Part shown: piece by piece, positions 1-11,609 of the stretch | Layout: every line of letters starts with the position of its first letter | Numbering within the stretch: the first letter of the stretch is position 1 | Origin: Cladophialophora immunda | Lineage: Eukaryota > Ascomycota > Eurotiomycetes > Chaetothyriales > Herpotrichiellaceae | Direction of reading: 5' to 3' | Assembly (NCBI RefSeq): GCF_000835495.1 | Contig: NW_015622541.1 | Coordinates: 5,952,001-6,016,000, forward strand | Length of the DNA stretch: 64,000 nucleotides | The notes under the pieces: generated by a model | What the model saw: only the letters and a program-made list of their open reading frames with translations | Told to the model about the DNA's origin: nothing | Database searches by the model: none | Translations under genes and position numbers: made by a program

Positions 1-704
1 TTTGAAGAAAATGTAAGTCTCCAATCCCTTGATGGTGGCCCGCAGGCTGACGTGCGGTTTCCAGAACGGGTTGCACCAGTGTGCACACCTTCTCACATCT
101 AGTGCGCCGCGACACGGCCGAGAGCAATGAAGCGACCCTCGCAGCCCTCGAAGCCGCGGCAGGGGACAAACAGATCCCAGACAACCAGGCGATGGGCAAA
201 GTGGTGCCGGCACGATTCGCGCACATCGACCAGTCGCCCAACGGCGCCCGAAGGCTCCTTCAAGACAACCTTGGAGCCGATGTGGCCGAGAAACTGGCAA
301 AGACTCGTTGGGGCATCGTCAACATCTGGCGCCCGATTAAGACTATCCGCAGAGATCCCCTTGCTCTGTGTGACTCGCGCACCATCAAAGACGAGGAGCT
401 GGCTATCGTAAAGTCGACACTCCCCAAGAAGGGCTCAGGTCAAGGCTACTACGACGGCGTGTCCAAGGGCGACGGCTTCGAGACGCTGGAACTCAGATAC
501 GGTCCGGATCATGACTGGTGGTATGTTTCTGAATTGACGCCCGAGGAAGCCTTGGTGTTTAAAATCTTCGATTCCAAGAGAAGCGTCAAGGGACGGTCTG
601 GGCATACGTCGTTCATTGACCCGAGAACCAGCCAGTTTGCCACGAGAGAGAGCATGGAGCTGCGTTCGTTTGTGTTTTACGAGGACGAACCGCAGGAGGA
701 TTAG
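1..704 (+). CDS. AsaB/CmcJ-like hydroxylase/desaturase, 5' partial
   Basis: C-terminal part of a protein of the fungal CmcJ/AsaB family (putative hydroxylase/desaturase of secondary metabolism). An exon end at 1-12 is followed by an intron at 13-64 (GTAAGT donor, GCTGAC branch, TTTCCAG acceptor) and a last exon at 65-704; the joined frame reads KITGCTSVHTFSHLVRRD. Family landmarks are H..VRRD near the start, NIWRPIKTIRRDPLALCD, HDWWYVSELTPEEALVFK, and the C-terminal RESMELRSFVFYEDE. About the first 60-80 residues lie outside the window. The family is known from biosynthetic clusters (aspergillic acid asaB, cephamycin cmcJ); its role here is unknown. It is transcribed toward the convergent ABM-domain gene, with about 220 bp between the two ends. 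Confidence 0.8.
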
Positions 705-921
705 GTTGTTCATATCAAGCTGTTCTCCGGCGAGGACAAGATCTAGTCGATGAGTCTGAAGATGTAGTCTTTTGCATATACCTCAATAGATACTAGATCA
801 AATGTACTTGCTACAATCAAAGGGTGGTCTTCTGGCGACTATCGACAATGTCCTTCTCTCATGATATTGATCACGGTACTTTGAGCCCTGCCCTGGAGAC
901 AGTGTTGATGCAACACGTGCA

Positions 922-1709
922 CTACAAGCCCGGGTTTTGTACCTCAGCAATCTGTTTCCAGTACCAATGATGCAGCCCACCCGGCTGCCTGATGTCCTGC
1001 TGGTCTCTCATGTTCCTCTGCACATCATCTCGCGGCGCATGGATTTGTCTCAGGTAAATCTCGTCCTCGTACCGTTCAAAGTTCCACATCAACCCTTCGT
1101 CATGAGCATCCGCCATGAACATATACGTATAAGCTCCAGGTTCCTCAACTTCTACAGCCTGGGCGATCTTCTCAAACATTCGTGTCCCGTCAACCCGCCG
1201 TGAAGGTTTAAACCGCACACTGGCAACAACGACAAAGGGATCAGAATGCGTCGTTTCGCGACGAATGAAACCCGCCAATGGGGAAACCAGACGGTCGAAT
1301 TGGGGCGTTTGCAGAAGTCGTTTGTTCTCGCAGTGGATTTTGGCCTTGACCATTATTGGACTTTGAAGATAGTCCAGATATGCTCGCCTGCTCTTGAACC
1401 TAGAGAGATGAGACCTGTGAGTTTGGAGCGCCAATCGAGAGCAGTGTGAGAGATTCAAGGCCTTACCAAGAGACTGTTCGAACCTCGTGCGCGTTTGGGT
1501 GGTCAGATATACCTTTCATCACATATAGGCTCAACAGATCCTGGGGATACTCCCGTGCATATTGGACGTTGGAAGAAGCAGCCTCGATGACCTGTGGTGA
1601 GGGTCAGCTTATCCCGTCCACAATGCTGGGAGAAAGGCAGGCATACTTCGTCAAGGTGACCATCTTGGGCGATCCAAGTCCCAAAGACGATCAGAGCCGG
1701 GCTGGTCAT
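922..1709 (-). CDS. Tandem ABM-domain (antibiotic biosynthesis monooxygenase-like) protein
   Basis: Three exons: 1709-1647, 1591-1467 and 1399-922, with introns of 55 and 67 bp. The spliced frame is 666 nt, 221 aa. The first half (from MTSPALIVFGTW) and the second half (from about residue 122, FVVVASVRFKPSRR) both have the ferredoxin-like ABM pattern: a V/I-rich strand, a helix, then EPGAYTYMFMADAHDEG and WNFERYEDEIYLRQIH. Such dimeric alpha/beta barrels are cofactor-free monooxygenases or dehydratase-like enzymes acting on polyketide or aromatic substrates; some are only accessory proteins. The ATG at 1709 is chosen because it precedes the first beta strand and the upstream frame has no other ATG. 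The splice sites are textbook (GTATGC/ACAG and GTAAGG/CTCTAG). The substrate is unknown; its position among SDR and P450 genes suggests a role in the same pathway. Confidence 0.78.
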
Positions 1710-2259
1710 TTTTTCCAAGAGGTATTCGTGCTTTTCGATTGTAATTGGCTTGTCAGATGTTTGACAGGCCAACAAAGCTCAGGTCGCCGTCTCTAGAGAA
1801 TGTGAAGACCGAATAAATGCTCGACCGATCTTGGATGGAGATTGATAGTGACTGAATCCTGCTCATTTTGTTGCACACGATGCCTTGTGGACCTACATTG
1901 CACATCCACTCTCGAACATCCTAGTACCCAGTAGGTACTAGAGCCGGACACTTCTGGTAGTTGTTCGCGGGTGGGATTTGCAGTGTCTCTTGCGGGTTTG
2001 ACGTCTCCGTTCCCGAGCTAACCGAACCTCCGGTTATAGGATATCCGATAGACTGTTCACGGCTACGTTCACAAAGGCTTCATAACCATTGAGAACGTTG
2101 AGGCTTCGAACCCGTTCTATGCTGAAGTAATGAATGAATCAGCCGTAGTCCACATGCACAGCAACCGAACGACCAACGTAGATCCGTTGAAACCTATAGA
2201 AAACACGGATATACTAGTTTACCAAGTGGTATCTCTCGCCGCGTCGTGTGCGTGTTCAT
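1710..2259. other. Intergenic, 550 bp
   Basis: 5' side of the ABM gene and 3' side of the SDR gene. No coding exon was seen. It holds an inverted repeat AACCG-N6-CGGTT at 2030-2045 (CCG N6 CGG core), a possible Zn2Cys6-type site upstream of the ABM gene. Confidence 0.4.
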
Positions 2260-3167
2260 TCAGCAGAACCATCCGCCATCAATGCTGTAAGTCGCGCCGG
2301 TAATAAACTTGGACTCATCACCAAGAAGGAAAGCAATCAGTGAAGCCACCTCGCCCGCCTCTCCCCACCGTGGGATCGCAATCCTTGATGCATCCGAGTT
2401 CTTTCCCAGACTGGTGTCCGAAATCTGTCGAGCATTCGCATTCATTGGTGTGTTGATTGGTCCTCTAGTGATTTCAGATCAGTAAGGCTAATCATGCTCT
2501 GTGGGTAGAACTTACGGAGCAATTGAGTTCACTCTGGTGTGGTCCTTGCCGTATTCTTTCGCTGCCGATCGAGTGAGGCCGATAACGCCATGCTTGCTGG
2601 CGGAATAGGCGGCGCTCATGGGCCGTCCGATCTGTCCTGAAATGCTGGCTGCGTTGACGATGCTCCCGCCCTTCTCAATGCGGCGTAGCTGAGCTCGTAG
2701 ACAATGCATCAGACCCGTCAAATTGACGCTGAGGACAAAGTTCCAGTCATCCTCGTCTTGTTCTGCGACTGGTGTCTTGCCCAAGTTTTTGCCAATGACA
2801 CCTGCGAGGTTTGCTGCGCCGTCAAGCCTGCCGAAATGCTCGACAGTCTTCTCGATCCAAGCATCCACTGCCTCGGCTTTTCGTACGTCCACAACGCAAG
2901 TGATGACATCCACGGCGAACTCCTCCTTGATTCGAGCTGCGTTCTGCTGCAGCGTGCCTTCTTGGAGATCTGCCATGGAGAGGGATGCACCTCGACTAGC
3001 GAGTAACTGGGCTGTTGCGAGACCAATGCCTTGAGCAGCTCCGGTAATGGCAATCACCTTTCCAGTCAATGGACTATTGCCATTAGTACCGGCAGGTGAT
3101 CTTCTCTTGGTTAGTTGCAGCAGCACTTGGATGACTTTGGACTGGAGAAGACATACAGGGAGCCCAT
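2260..3167 (-). CDS. Short-chain dehydrogenase/reductase (SDR 1)
   Basis: Exons 3167-3157, 3073-2516 and 2464-2260 give 774 nt, 257 aa. Exon 1 is only 11 nt (MGSL) and joins through an 83-bp intron (GTATGT, TACTAAT, AATAG) to LTGKVIAITG. Classical SDR landmarks: cofactor loop TGAAQGIG (about residue 11), Asp after beta-2 (MADL), which favours NAD(H), GAANLAGVIG, the active-site Ser in VNAASISG, and catalytic YSASK. The C-terminus DGGWFC is typical of the 3-ketoacyl-reductase-like group. The last intron lies in phase 2 right after the Pro of NSIAP, the same place as in the other two SDRs of this window (11610-12523 and 24653-25525). It is divergent from the P450 at 3744, so the two may share a promoter. 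Expected to oxidise or reduce an alcohol/ketone; substrate unknown. Confidence 0.9.
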
Positions 3168-3743
3168 AATGCAACGACTGGCGAAAATTGTTTTGTTTAG
3201 TCCAAGGTATTCTGCGTGGAAGTCTTCAATTGTGAGAGACAGACAAGGCTACCAAGACCAGTGGTTCAATCTGATGATAGATACTTTTGCGTCGAAGCCA
3301 ACTTTGATACTGGAACTGATGGTTGTGTATGGACCTCTTCTTCTGCGGCAATGCACATGCTAAATGGACGACACTAGTAGTATGACGGCGATTCCGAGTC
3401 GGGGGAATCTAGTTCCCGAGAAGATTCACGACTGAGTCCTCCGGGGCTGTTATGGCGATGAGTGGATCACATTGTATACCATGAGCAAGCTTATGCTTTC
3501 TCCGTGCCAAAACCCTCTTCTGCATCAACTTGGTGCCGTTTCTACTCCAGAACGGAGCGGTATGAACCCTCACGGAGATCGTTAGCCTCCTGAACATCCA
3601 CCCCAAACACCCCCGGATTGCACCGTGGGGTGTACTTCTTGTTTGTCCTCGACAATGTTTTTATTTGAAAGTCAGAGGTATTTTGAAGCAGTCTAGATTG
3701 CATTAGCAGCGGCCACTTGTGCTTAGACATATATCATCTCCCA
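3168..3743. promoter_or_regulatory. Divergent intergenic region SDR 1 / P450
   Basis: 576 bp between two divergent genes, so it must hold both promoters. An everted triplet pair CCG-AGT-CGG lies at 3394-3402. No coding exon or clear TATA box was seen. Confidence 0.5.
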
Positions 3744-5463
3744 ATGGCTAATGACTGGGTATCATATTTTCAGATTGGCGGAGTGCTGGCGGCCATGCTG
3801 GTTGTTGTTCAACTGTTCATTCAGCTAGTTGTATACCCTTTCTTCCACCCACTGGCAAAATTTCCTGGAAGCTATTGGGCGTCTACCAGCAGAGTATGGA
3901 TGGCCTACAAGTTCTGGAACGGGACGGAGTTGGACACCTTGCAGTCACTCCACGAAAAACATGGTAAATAGGTCCGCGACAATAAGAGTTTCAGGGGTTC
4001 TAATGCTTGCAGGACCCGTCATACGAGCCAGCCCATCTCTGCTCGTTGTCAGCGACTCTGAAAAGCTGCCAGAAATGTATCATCGCTCGGCCGACAAGTC
4101 CGACTGGTACATTACCCCTGTCTTTGGCAAGGTCGAAAATATCATTGTGACATTGCCACACAAGAGTCATACCCAGCTTAGAAAAATCATGGCGGGGCCG
4201 TACAGCTTTTCGAATGTCAAGAAGCTTGAGGGTCTGGTAGATGCCAGGATTGCGCGATGGTTCGAACGTTTGCATGAGTTGTTTGTCGAGTCTGGCAAAC
4301 CTGTTCCATTTACTGAATGGAGTGTGTATGTACTAATCTCTGCTGGATTCGCACTGCATTCTCCTATAACGACCAGCAGCACTGATATATGGCCTAAATA
4401 TAGATACCTCGCCTACGACATCATCAGCGAGATCGGCTTCGGAGCGCCCATTGGATTCATCGAAGCTAGTGCGGACCACCAGGACATCATTCCCAACCTT
4501 CACTACGGTCTACACGTCAAAGCCATTCTGAACCGCCTGTACCCTATCGTAAAGTTCGTCCAGAAGACCGGAATTGGCCGCAGCCTCTTTGCAACTAACC
4601 CAGGAGACCCAGGTCTGGGTACGTTGATGGTGCTCCGAGAAAAGCTGATGAAACAGCGCCTGCAAGACCTGGAGAACGGCAAGGAAGGCCAGGCAGACCT
4701 TCTAAACACGTTCCTGAAGACCCGCGACGCTAACGGCAAGCCCCTGGATCTCGAATATATCAAATCTGAGGTCTTGCTGGTCTTGACTGCTGGTGCAGAC
4801 ACCACCGGGACGGTAATGCAAGGTCTGATCCATCACGTCGTGACGATGCCAGAGGTCAAACGGAAGCTGATGGCAGAAATCGCCACGGTCGAGAAGGAGG
4901 GTTTACTGTCACCAACACCAGTCTATGAGGAAGTTGCAAAAAACATGCCATACTACGTCGCCTGTGTCCATGAAGTGCTGCGCCTGTACCCTTCGTCCCC
5001 AGCGTTCTTCCCACGCCTAGTCGGAGAGCGCGGCATCATGTTTGGAGACAAGTTCGCTCCTCCAGGCACCGAGGTCGCGGCCAGCCCTTGGTTGATGGGT
5101 CGAGACAAGAAGATGTACGGTCCAGACGCAGAGACCTTCAACCCCGACAGATGGATGGACCCTGAGCAGGGGAAACGATACAACAAGTACCTCTTTACGT
5201 TTGGCTATGGGTCTCGAGTCTGTCTGGGGAAGGATATTGCGTTGCTGGAGATCTACAAAGCCCCGCTCCAGGTGAGTCTCTTCCCGACTTTGCATTTTCT
5301 TCTGTCGTTGTTGGCTCGCAGTATGCTGATGTGAAGGGTTTCACAGTTTCTACGCAAATTCGACATTTCATTGAGCGACGAAGACCGGGCTGGGAAGTAT
5401 ACAGTTGTGGGTGGTGTGTCATATTGGAAAGACATGTATATCAACGTCACTCCAAAGCGGTAG
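3744..5463 (+). CDS. Cytochrome P450 monooxygenase (pisatin-demethylase-like)
   Basis: Exons 3744-3963, 4013-4325, 4404-5271 and 5347-5463 give 1518 nt, 505 aa, a normal microsomal P450 length. An N-terminal membrane anchor covers about residues 8-32. Landmarks: HGPVIRASPS across the first splice, I-helix AGADTT near residue 307, EVLR (ExxR, E368), FNPDRW, and heme loop FGYGSRVCLG with Cys451 as thiolate ligand. Overall it resembles fungal CYPs annotated as pisatin demethylase or benzoate 4-monooxygenase-like. It should hydroxylate a small hydrophobic substrate at the ER using a reductase encoded elsewhere. ATG 3744 is used; the same frame opens slightly upstream but only with non-ATG codons. 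It is head-to-head with SDR 1 and tail-to-tail with the alcohol dehydrogenase, consistent with a hydroxylation-then-oxidation sequence. Confidence 0.93.
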
Positions 5464-5565
5464 ATTGCCTGATACTAGCCAGTATTGATAGAATAGACTG
5501 AGCTTTTCTCTAGACACCTTCGCTTTCGCTCAACTGAATACAGAGAGCTTAAAGCAAGTGGAGTA

Positions 5566-6827
5566 TCAATTTACGCATACGAGCACAGGCTTGACCACTC
5601 TGCCCTCTTCCATGTCCTTGAGTGCAGTGGCAAAGTCGTCAAATAAGTAATAGCCTACCAGTTTCTCGAGCGGCAGACTCCCTTGCCGATGTAGCTCGAT
5701 CAACTGTGGAATTGCCTGAATATATCAATATCAAACACATGATTTTCGATAGGGGCCAAGAAACACTTACTTCAGGCGGATAGCAGTCTCCCTCAACGCT
5801 CCCAATGAATCGTTTCCCCATATTGAGAAACTCGAGCGGCTGTATGCCGACTTTCTTGTCCAGCGCTGTCGCTCCCACCACGACAATTTGGCCTCTCACT
5901 CCAATCGCGTCAAGCATGGTTTCAATGACGGCCGGCAGGCCCGTCGTGTCTAACGCGTGATTTACACCAGCTGGTAGCGGGCAGATCTCCCGTATCCGCT
6001 GGATCACGTCCTTATCCATGCCGTTAATGGCATGCGTTGCACCAAGCTCTTTTGCAAGCTGCAGGCGCTCGTTTTTGATGTCCACTGCGATGATGGTCGT
6101 CGCACCACGGTGCCTTGCGGCCATGATGGCACTCATTCCCACTGCCCCGCACCCAGACACGATGAACGACTCGCCCTGCTGGACGTTGAGAGCGTTCCAG
6201 ACGACGCCAGTGCCTGTTTGGATGCCGCAGCCCAGTGGAGCCAAAAGTTTGATATCGGTGTCTTGCTGTACCTTGATCATGCTACTTCCACTGACGAGCG
6301 CCAGACGCGAAAAGCTGCTTTGGCCAAAGAAGTTGCCGTACACGGGCGTGGCGTCCGCATTGGCGCTGCTCTTGAGCGTGGTGGTCCCGTCTGAACGTAG
6401 GCCCGACCAGAGTCGTTGCTCAAAATCGTCGCAATAGCTAGGCAGCTTCTTGTTGCAGTTTTTGCACCTTCCGCAAGGGTTGAAACTCAAGAGGACCTTG
6501 TCACCAGGTTGAACGTGTGTGACGGTAGAACCGACTTCCTTGACCACGCCAGAGCCTTAAGCCAGAATTGACAATGAGCATAGCCTGTGCAGAAAAAGGG
6601 CGAGAGTTGATGTGACAAAAATGAGGCTCCTTACCTTCATGGCCTAGAACCCGAGGGAACGGCGAAGGGATCACCCCTTGCAGAATGGCCACATCGGCAT
6701 GACAGATGCCAACGGCATGAATCTCGACGACAGCCTCGTCTGCTCGAATATTGTCAAGGACAACTTCTCTAATTGTAGGTTCTTGCTTCGGCCCGTGACC
6801 AACTATAGCGTGCGTTTTGTAAACCAT
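5566..6827 (-). CDS. Zinc-dependent alcohol dehydrogenase (aryl/allylic alcohol type)
   Basis: Exons 6827-6635, 6555-5771 and 5715-5566 give 1128 nt, 375 aa. It is a medium-chain dehydrogenase with catalytic zinc ligands Cys42 and His63-Glu64 (GICHADV, LGHEG), structural zinc cysteines 92, 95, 98 and 106 (CGRCKNCNKKLPSYC), GCGIQTGTG before the Rossmann domain, and nucleotide loop GCGAVGMS. An acidic residue in AVDIKNE favours NAD. The architecture matches aryl-alcohol/geraniol-type dehydrogenases (AdhP/XylB-like), which oxidise benzylic or allylic alcohols to aldehydes. One acceptor (TTAAG at 6556-6560) is unusual in lacking the usual pyrimidine tract, but it is the one that keeps EGSGVVKEVG in frame. 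Convergent with the P450. Confidence 0.9.
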
Positions 6828-7640
6828 TGCTGCTCGTGTTTGCTTGTGTTGGGGATGTGGCAAGGCACTGGCACTGGCATGTCCTGAGCGGTGTGACGAC
6901 GAGCCTGTCTCTCCAAGTAGGGAGTTTGTTATGCTCTAGCGTAGTGCTACTGACTCAGTCTCGAAAATCGGCGTCACGGCATCCTTTCTGAAAGGGCATG
7001 TGACAAGCTCCAGATCCGTGGCAATGGTCTGGATTGTCTCTACTCGACTGAGCCACAAGGGAATTTTCGCGGGACATGGTGGATCGGTGCCAGGCCGGCT
7101 GGCTAAAGGCATCCGCATGTCGGTCGGCCAAGCCGACGCCCAACACTGCGCCTAACACGGCTGACGTTCGCCAAAGAAAATCAAAAGTGCTCTGACTTAA
7201 AGTGATGCTCCTCTCTGAACAACACAAGAAGAATTCCTAAAGCCGGAATGCGTCAAGGGCTGAGAGTAGATAATGACTTCACGCTAGGATTATCCAGAGG
7301 GCTCAAGAATGATGGGATGGCGAAGCCCGGATAAATTTACGCTTTGACGTTTCGTAGACTGCCTGACCAGAGGAGGGCCAGATTGCTCAACTTGGCCATG
7401 TAAATTCGCACATGTGCCAATAATGGCTTTGTGTATCGAGGGGCCTCCTCATAATGGCTCACTCTACAGGGCAGTATCCCGCTTGCATTTGGCTGACAAG
7501 ATAGAGGTAGACGGTGCCCAACTGAGTGCGATGGCAGGGACTGGAAAATACATGCACCAAAACATGGTAAACAATAGGTAAGAGTAAGCGATGCCATAGG
7601 CTAATCTGTCATTCTCATCTACGTCTAAGCATCATCATCC
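6828..7640. other. Intergenic, 813 bp, upstream of the alcohol dehydrogenase
   Basis: No convincing gene; short open frames lack family features. A perfect 6-bp palindrome with a 3-nt spacer, GTCGGC-CAA-GCCGAC, lies at 7123-7137 (CGG-N5-CCG), about 300 bp upstream of the dehydrogenase ATG and shaped like a Zn2Cys6 dimer site. AGGCTAATC occurs at 7598-7606. Confidence 0.4.
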
Positions 7641-9737
7641 TCACGGTCGGCCTCGCTCCAGAAATCTCTTCGGCACATCCAGCCACTTGGACCGAAGGTA
7701 CTCGCCGACATTCTTGCCCAAGCTGTCCAGCCGGGATGTCGAATTGTATCCCCTATCCAGATGGTCGTGCAGGAAGAAGTGAACAGCCTTCACATCGGGC
7801 ATTTCAAACCGATCGATGCCGTGACCCGTATAGTCGGCGGGCCCTAGGAGCTCCTTGACCTTGTCCACGGTCAGTACGGTGCGCAGCCAATCCCACTCGT
7901 CGTCTCGAGTGACGAAGAAGCCGACGTTGGCGTCTGCTGCCTTGTCTCCGGATCTACCGAGGGCAACATATCCCAGTGGCGCCGGTTGAGTCGGTCCAAA
8001 GCTGTCGAGGGCGGCAGGATTGCTGGTCTCGTACGAAGGCTGTTGCTTTCGGTATGGTTCTGTCTTCTGGGGAGAAGGGATGTCAATGATCTTCTCGTCG
8101 TCGAACAGGCAGTGGACGCGATGTTTTATCACGCTCTGCGATATTAGAGTCACAAAGTATTCAAAGTATGGCTTTGCCGCAGCCTGGCGGGTGTCATTGG
8201 AACGTGCAACACCCTAGGAAGAGTTAATTGACTTTTGAATAACGGAAATAATGCTGCAGACTCACCGGTACACTTTGGAGCACGGTTTCTAGGATTCTCC
8301 TGTTGAATCCCTTGGGGCTGACCAGATCAAAAATCTTCGCGTCGCTGCACTGCGCAAAGATGCGGAAGTCGACTGTTCCAAACTCTTGAGTTGGCGGGTT
8401 GTCAGGACATGTCCCGTGGCGGTGGAACTTAAGCATGCTGAATCTGCTGATCATTTCCTCGCCCATGGACGCCCTGATCTGGTCCTCCATCATTTGAGTC
8501 TTTTCTTCGATGTCGAGCCCACAAAGCGTAAAGTGGAATTCAGCCTGGTAGCCCCCGTGTGCTGTGACACCCAGTCGGGTCGTTGGTGGTGGTGCACCGC
8601 CTGTGATACCGGTGACTAGGACACGATCTTCTGCGAGTTGTTTGACCTTGATGTTTTCCAAGTGTGCTACGGCGTCCGAGTTGTAATAGTAAGGCCCGGA
8701 TATCTCGTAAAGAAGCTGTGAGATAACTGTTTCCGTATTCACGCAGCCACCAGTGCTTTTTTGCTTCGTAATGACACAGTCGCCACTGGCATCGACTTCA
8801 ACAATGGGGAGACCTAAGTTGACATGCTGCTTGCGCTTCATCAGATCTTTGAAGCGACTGTAGTATCCGCCTGTAATTCCTTATCAGCTTGAGTCAATCG
8901 TCGAAGCTTGGGACCGAGAGGCACTGACCCGTGACAAAGGTAGAACATTCAATGAGATGTCCAGCAATCAATGCGCCCGCCAACTGATCGAGGTCACCTG
9001 TATTCCACTCGTGCCACCATCTGTGAATAATACTCAGTGTCCAATTTTCGAATCTGCAAACAGAATGTAACAACTTACGAAGCGACACCCATGCAAGGAG
9101 CAGCATCTGCCACTCTGCCACAGATCACGATATCGGCGCCGTTGCGGAGTGCCTCAGCGATGCCCATGCTGCCCATGTAGCACTGCGCTGCAACTGGGTC
9201 GTAGCCCCATTCATCTAGGCTCTTGCCATCGATGATGCTTTGGAATTTTTCACCACCAGCCCGAAGTTCTTGGAAGGCATCGAATACGTCGTCTCCTTCG
9301 ACCCAGGCAACCTTGAGATTGTACCCGCCTTCACGAACCTGTCTGTCGCATAACAGAGCCAACAGCTCGGTATCGCAACCTCCAGCGTTGACGGCCAGCT
9401 TGATGCGGTTTTTGGCAAGGTTCGGAAGTGCCAGAGTGAAGGAGTGCGAAAATTGAGGAGCGAATTGAGCGAGTTGGAGCTTCTCGTCGAGAGTCTGTGA
9501 AGTAGAGGTATCCGCAAGCGTGGCCAAAGCCTTCTTCTTTGCTGCTCCCTGGACCGTCATGACATTCTCAGACATCCAGTCGCCCACGATGGCATCCAGT
9601 TCGGGATCCTGCGCGAGGCGGGCAATCGAGTCGAAACGGTCAAGTGAGCCGCCAGAGGCCCCGGCTATTCTTACTGAACGCTTTCCATGTTGTTGCGACG
9701 TCCCGTTGGACAGCACGCTGTTTCGTGACTCTGCCAT
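7641..9737 (-). CDS. AtuA / DUF1446 family protein (acyclic terpene utilisation-like)
   Basis: Exons 9737-9079, 9020-8929, 8870-8266 and 8213-7641 give 1929 nt, 642 aa. The N-terminal two thirds (residues about 20-450) is the DUF1446 domain: a SVRIAGASGGSLDR start, DAIVGDWMSENVM, AVNAGGCD, ADIVICGRVADAAPC, then ITGGAPPPTTRLGV and HGTCPDNPP. The C-terminal 150 residues carry the second AtuA domain (YVALGRSGDKAADANVGF, then HFFLHDHLDRG). In Pseudomonas, atuA belongs to the citronellol/geraniol degradation operon but its biochemical role is not firmly known; fungal homologues are uncharacterised. The nearby alcohol dehydrogenase, SDRs and P450 fit degradation of a terpenoid or branched-chain alcohol. 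All introns are 52-58 bp with regular signals. Confidence 0.9.
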
Positions 9738-10322
9738 GCTGTGTGGTCAAAAACATGTCCTGCAATGCGAAGACAGCAAGACTGTTGTTGGATGATTTTT
9801 TTTTTGGAAATCGAGTTCAACGCCAATGCTGATTCCTATGCCATCATTGTTGTTTTCTGCCGATTCTAAGTAGTAGGTGGAGAAACCGTATGCAGGGTAA
9901 TGTTCTCCGTTCTAAGGACTAGGGTTGCTCCCCTGGCCCTAGACCACCGACTTGACACTTAGTTCGGTATCCTTCGTCGCCACGGGATATGCAATTGATG
10001 GCACGAAAGGGGTTCGGACTTGTCAAGCTATCCATTCGGATCCTTGCCAGTTCTGGCATGCCCCCGTGTCCTGGTTATGCCTAGGTGGCCGAGATCGGCA
10101 ACAGATTGACATTATGCGGCCTACGCTCAAACATTTCGCGATTGTCTCGCCATCAGGTCATCGGAGACACACCCTGGCTTGTAGGGTCAGTGCTCCGTCG
10201 TCTCTGACAGAGGCTACGAGGGTCTCGCTGCCCTCAAAGTACTACTTCATAACAGCGTTGGAGATTAGATGCAGACATCAACGATTCAATCATGATGCGA
10301 CCCAATATGAGCTCTGGGAAAT
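9738..10322. other. Intergenic, 585 bp, upstream of the AtuA-like gene
   Basis: No coding exon seen. An A/T run (ATTTTTTTTTT-type) lies near 9797, about 60 bp upstream of the AtuA-like start. Confidence 0.35.
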
Positions 10323-11246
10323 CTAATCAACGTGCTTGCCTACAAGACCCTGATCGTTTACTGCCTCATCCATATCGAAGAGTTTGTTCTTCAGCCGCAC
10401 ATCGCACACATCACAGATGGCTATGGCGAGCTCTGTCGTGCTCTTCACCTGCTGTAGGGTGCCACCGACCTTCATCAGCCCTCTCCAATGCCAGGATACT
10501 TCGACTGGTGCATCCATTGGCACCAACCCGGCTATCAAGCATTGCGAAGTCTCGATTTTGTTTAAGACCGCCAATTCAGAGACATAGGTTCCATAGTTCT
10601 GGCTCATGATCAAAGTAACTACTGCTTGTTCAGCACGATTCTTTAGTTTCATTTTTTGGGTACACTCACGAAGATCGGGCCAGTACCGTGTGCATCGATT
10701 TATGAGACTGTCAGTGTCCGGCTTTCCAAACAAGCCTTCGAAGGACTGGACACCTCGCTGGTAAAGATTACCGCCCTTGTCAATGTCCTTCCGAACCACC
10801 ATCGTGTCAACAGAATCTTCGTCAGGGATCGCCTTGAAAAGTGGAAACATGGAGTTCAGTAGTCGCGGAACGCTGATGACCGGCACGGCCTTCAAAAAGG
10901 CCTCTGAATAACAGGTAAGTCAGTAAATGATACCATAAAACAAGAAAATACGATCTGTGTTACTCCATACCTACCTTTGATACGACGCAGGATGAGACGC
11001 CTCGCTTCGGCATCATCTTTGTGAGGTGCTACGGCAGCTTCGTAGACTTTGGTGACCATCAGACACTCGTTACAGGCCGCAAATGAGAGAGCCTATGCCG
11101 ATAAGCGTTCATTTTCCCACTGCTCTACATCATTGCGGACTGCTCACTGCAATGAGATACCAGCTCGACTTGGGATCCGAGTTCCCTGGCTGCGAAGCCA
11201 GCCTGTTGATGAGCTCCACCGCTCTTTGTTCCATCTCGGCTTTCAT
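10323..11246 (-). CDS. Carboxymuconolactone decarboxylase-like protein
   Basis: Exons 11246-11148, 11065-10975 and 10903-10323 give 771 nt, 256 aa. It resembles fungal CMD-family proteins: an N-terminal helical part with WYLIA, VYEAAV and RRLILRRIKEAFLKAVP, then the CMD core with RGVQSFEGLFG, AEQAVVTLIM, ETSQCLIAGLVPMDAPVEVSWHWRG, and GTLQQVKSTTELAIAICD. The redox CxxC of AhpD is absent, so a peroxidase role is unlikely. CMD enzymes act on lactones of the protocatechuate/catechol pathways, but many fungal members are uncharacterised. The first intron has a weak acceptor (AACGAG) chosen to keep frame; the start and first exon are less certain than the rest. Confidence 0.75.
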
Positions 11247-11609
11247 GTTGTTGCTTTGTAATGCGAGCACTTCTGAACCTCGGAATTCTCCTCTCAGCAA
11301 CAACGAAGGACTAAGTAAAAGTAATATCTAGTCCAAAGCAAGAACGCTAGATGACCCCGGGTGAAGGATGCCGATTGTGGGGCCGGCCTGCCATTTGACC
11401 TGCTGATCAAATGCGGGCTCGGATCACCACCGCGAGGCATCCGAACAGGCTGACCGAAGATAGGCTAATCGAAGGAACGTAATTGAGATTCAGCCTTGGA
11501 TCAAGGTGACTATGTTTCCAATGCCAAAGAGGTAAAGGTACACATAGCTCCGTAAGACAATACTAGTGGTCTGCAGCTGAGCAGCCACCTACCTGATGTC
11601 AAGGTCTCC
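11247..11609. other. Intergenic, 363 bp, upstream of the CMD-like gene
   Basis: No coding exon. AGGCTAATC occurs at 11462-11470, about 215 bp upstream of the CMD-like ATG. Confidence 0.35.
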
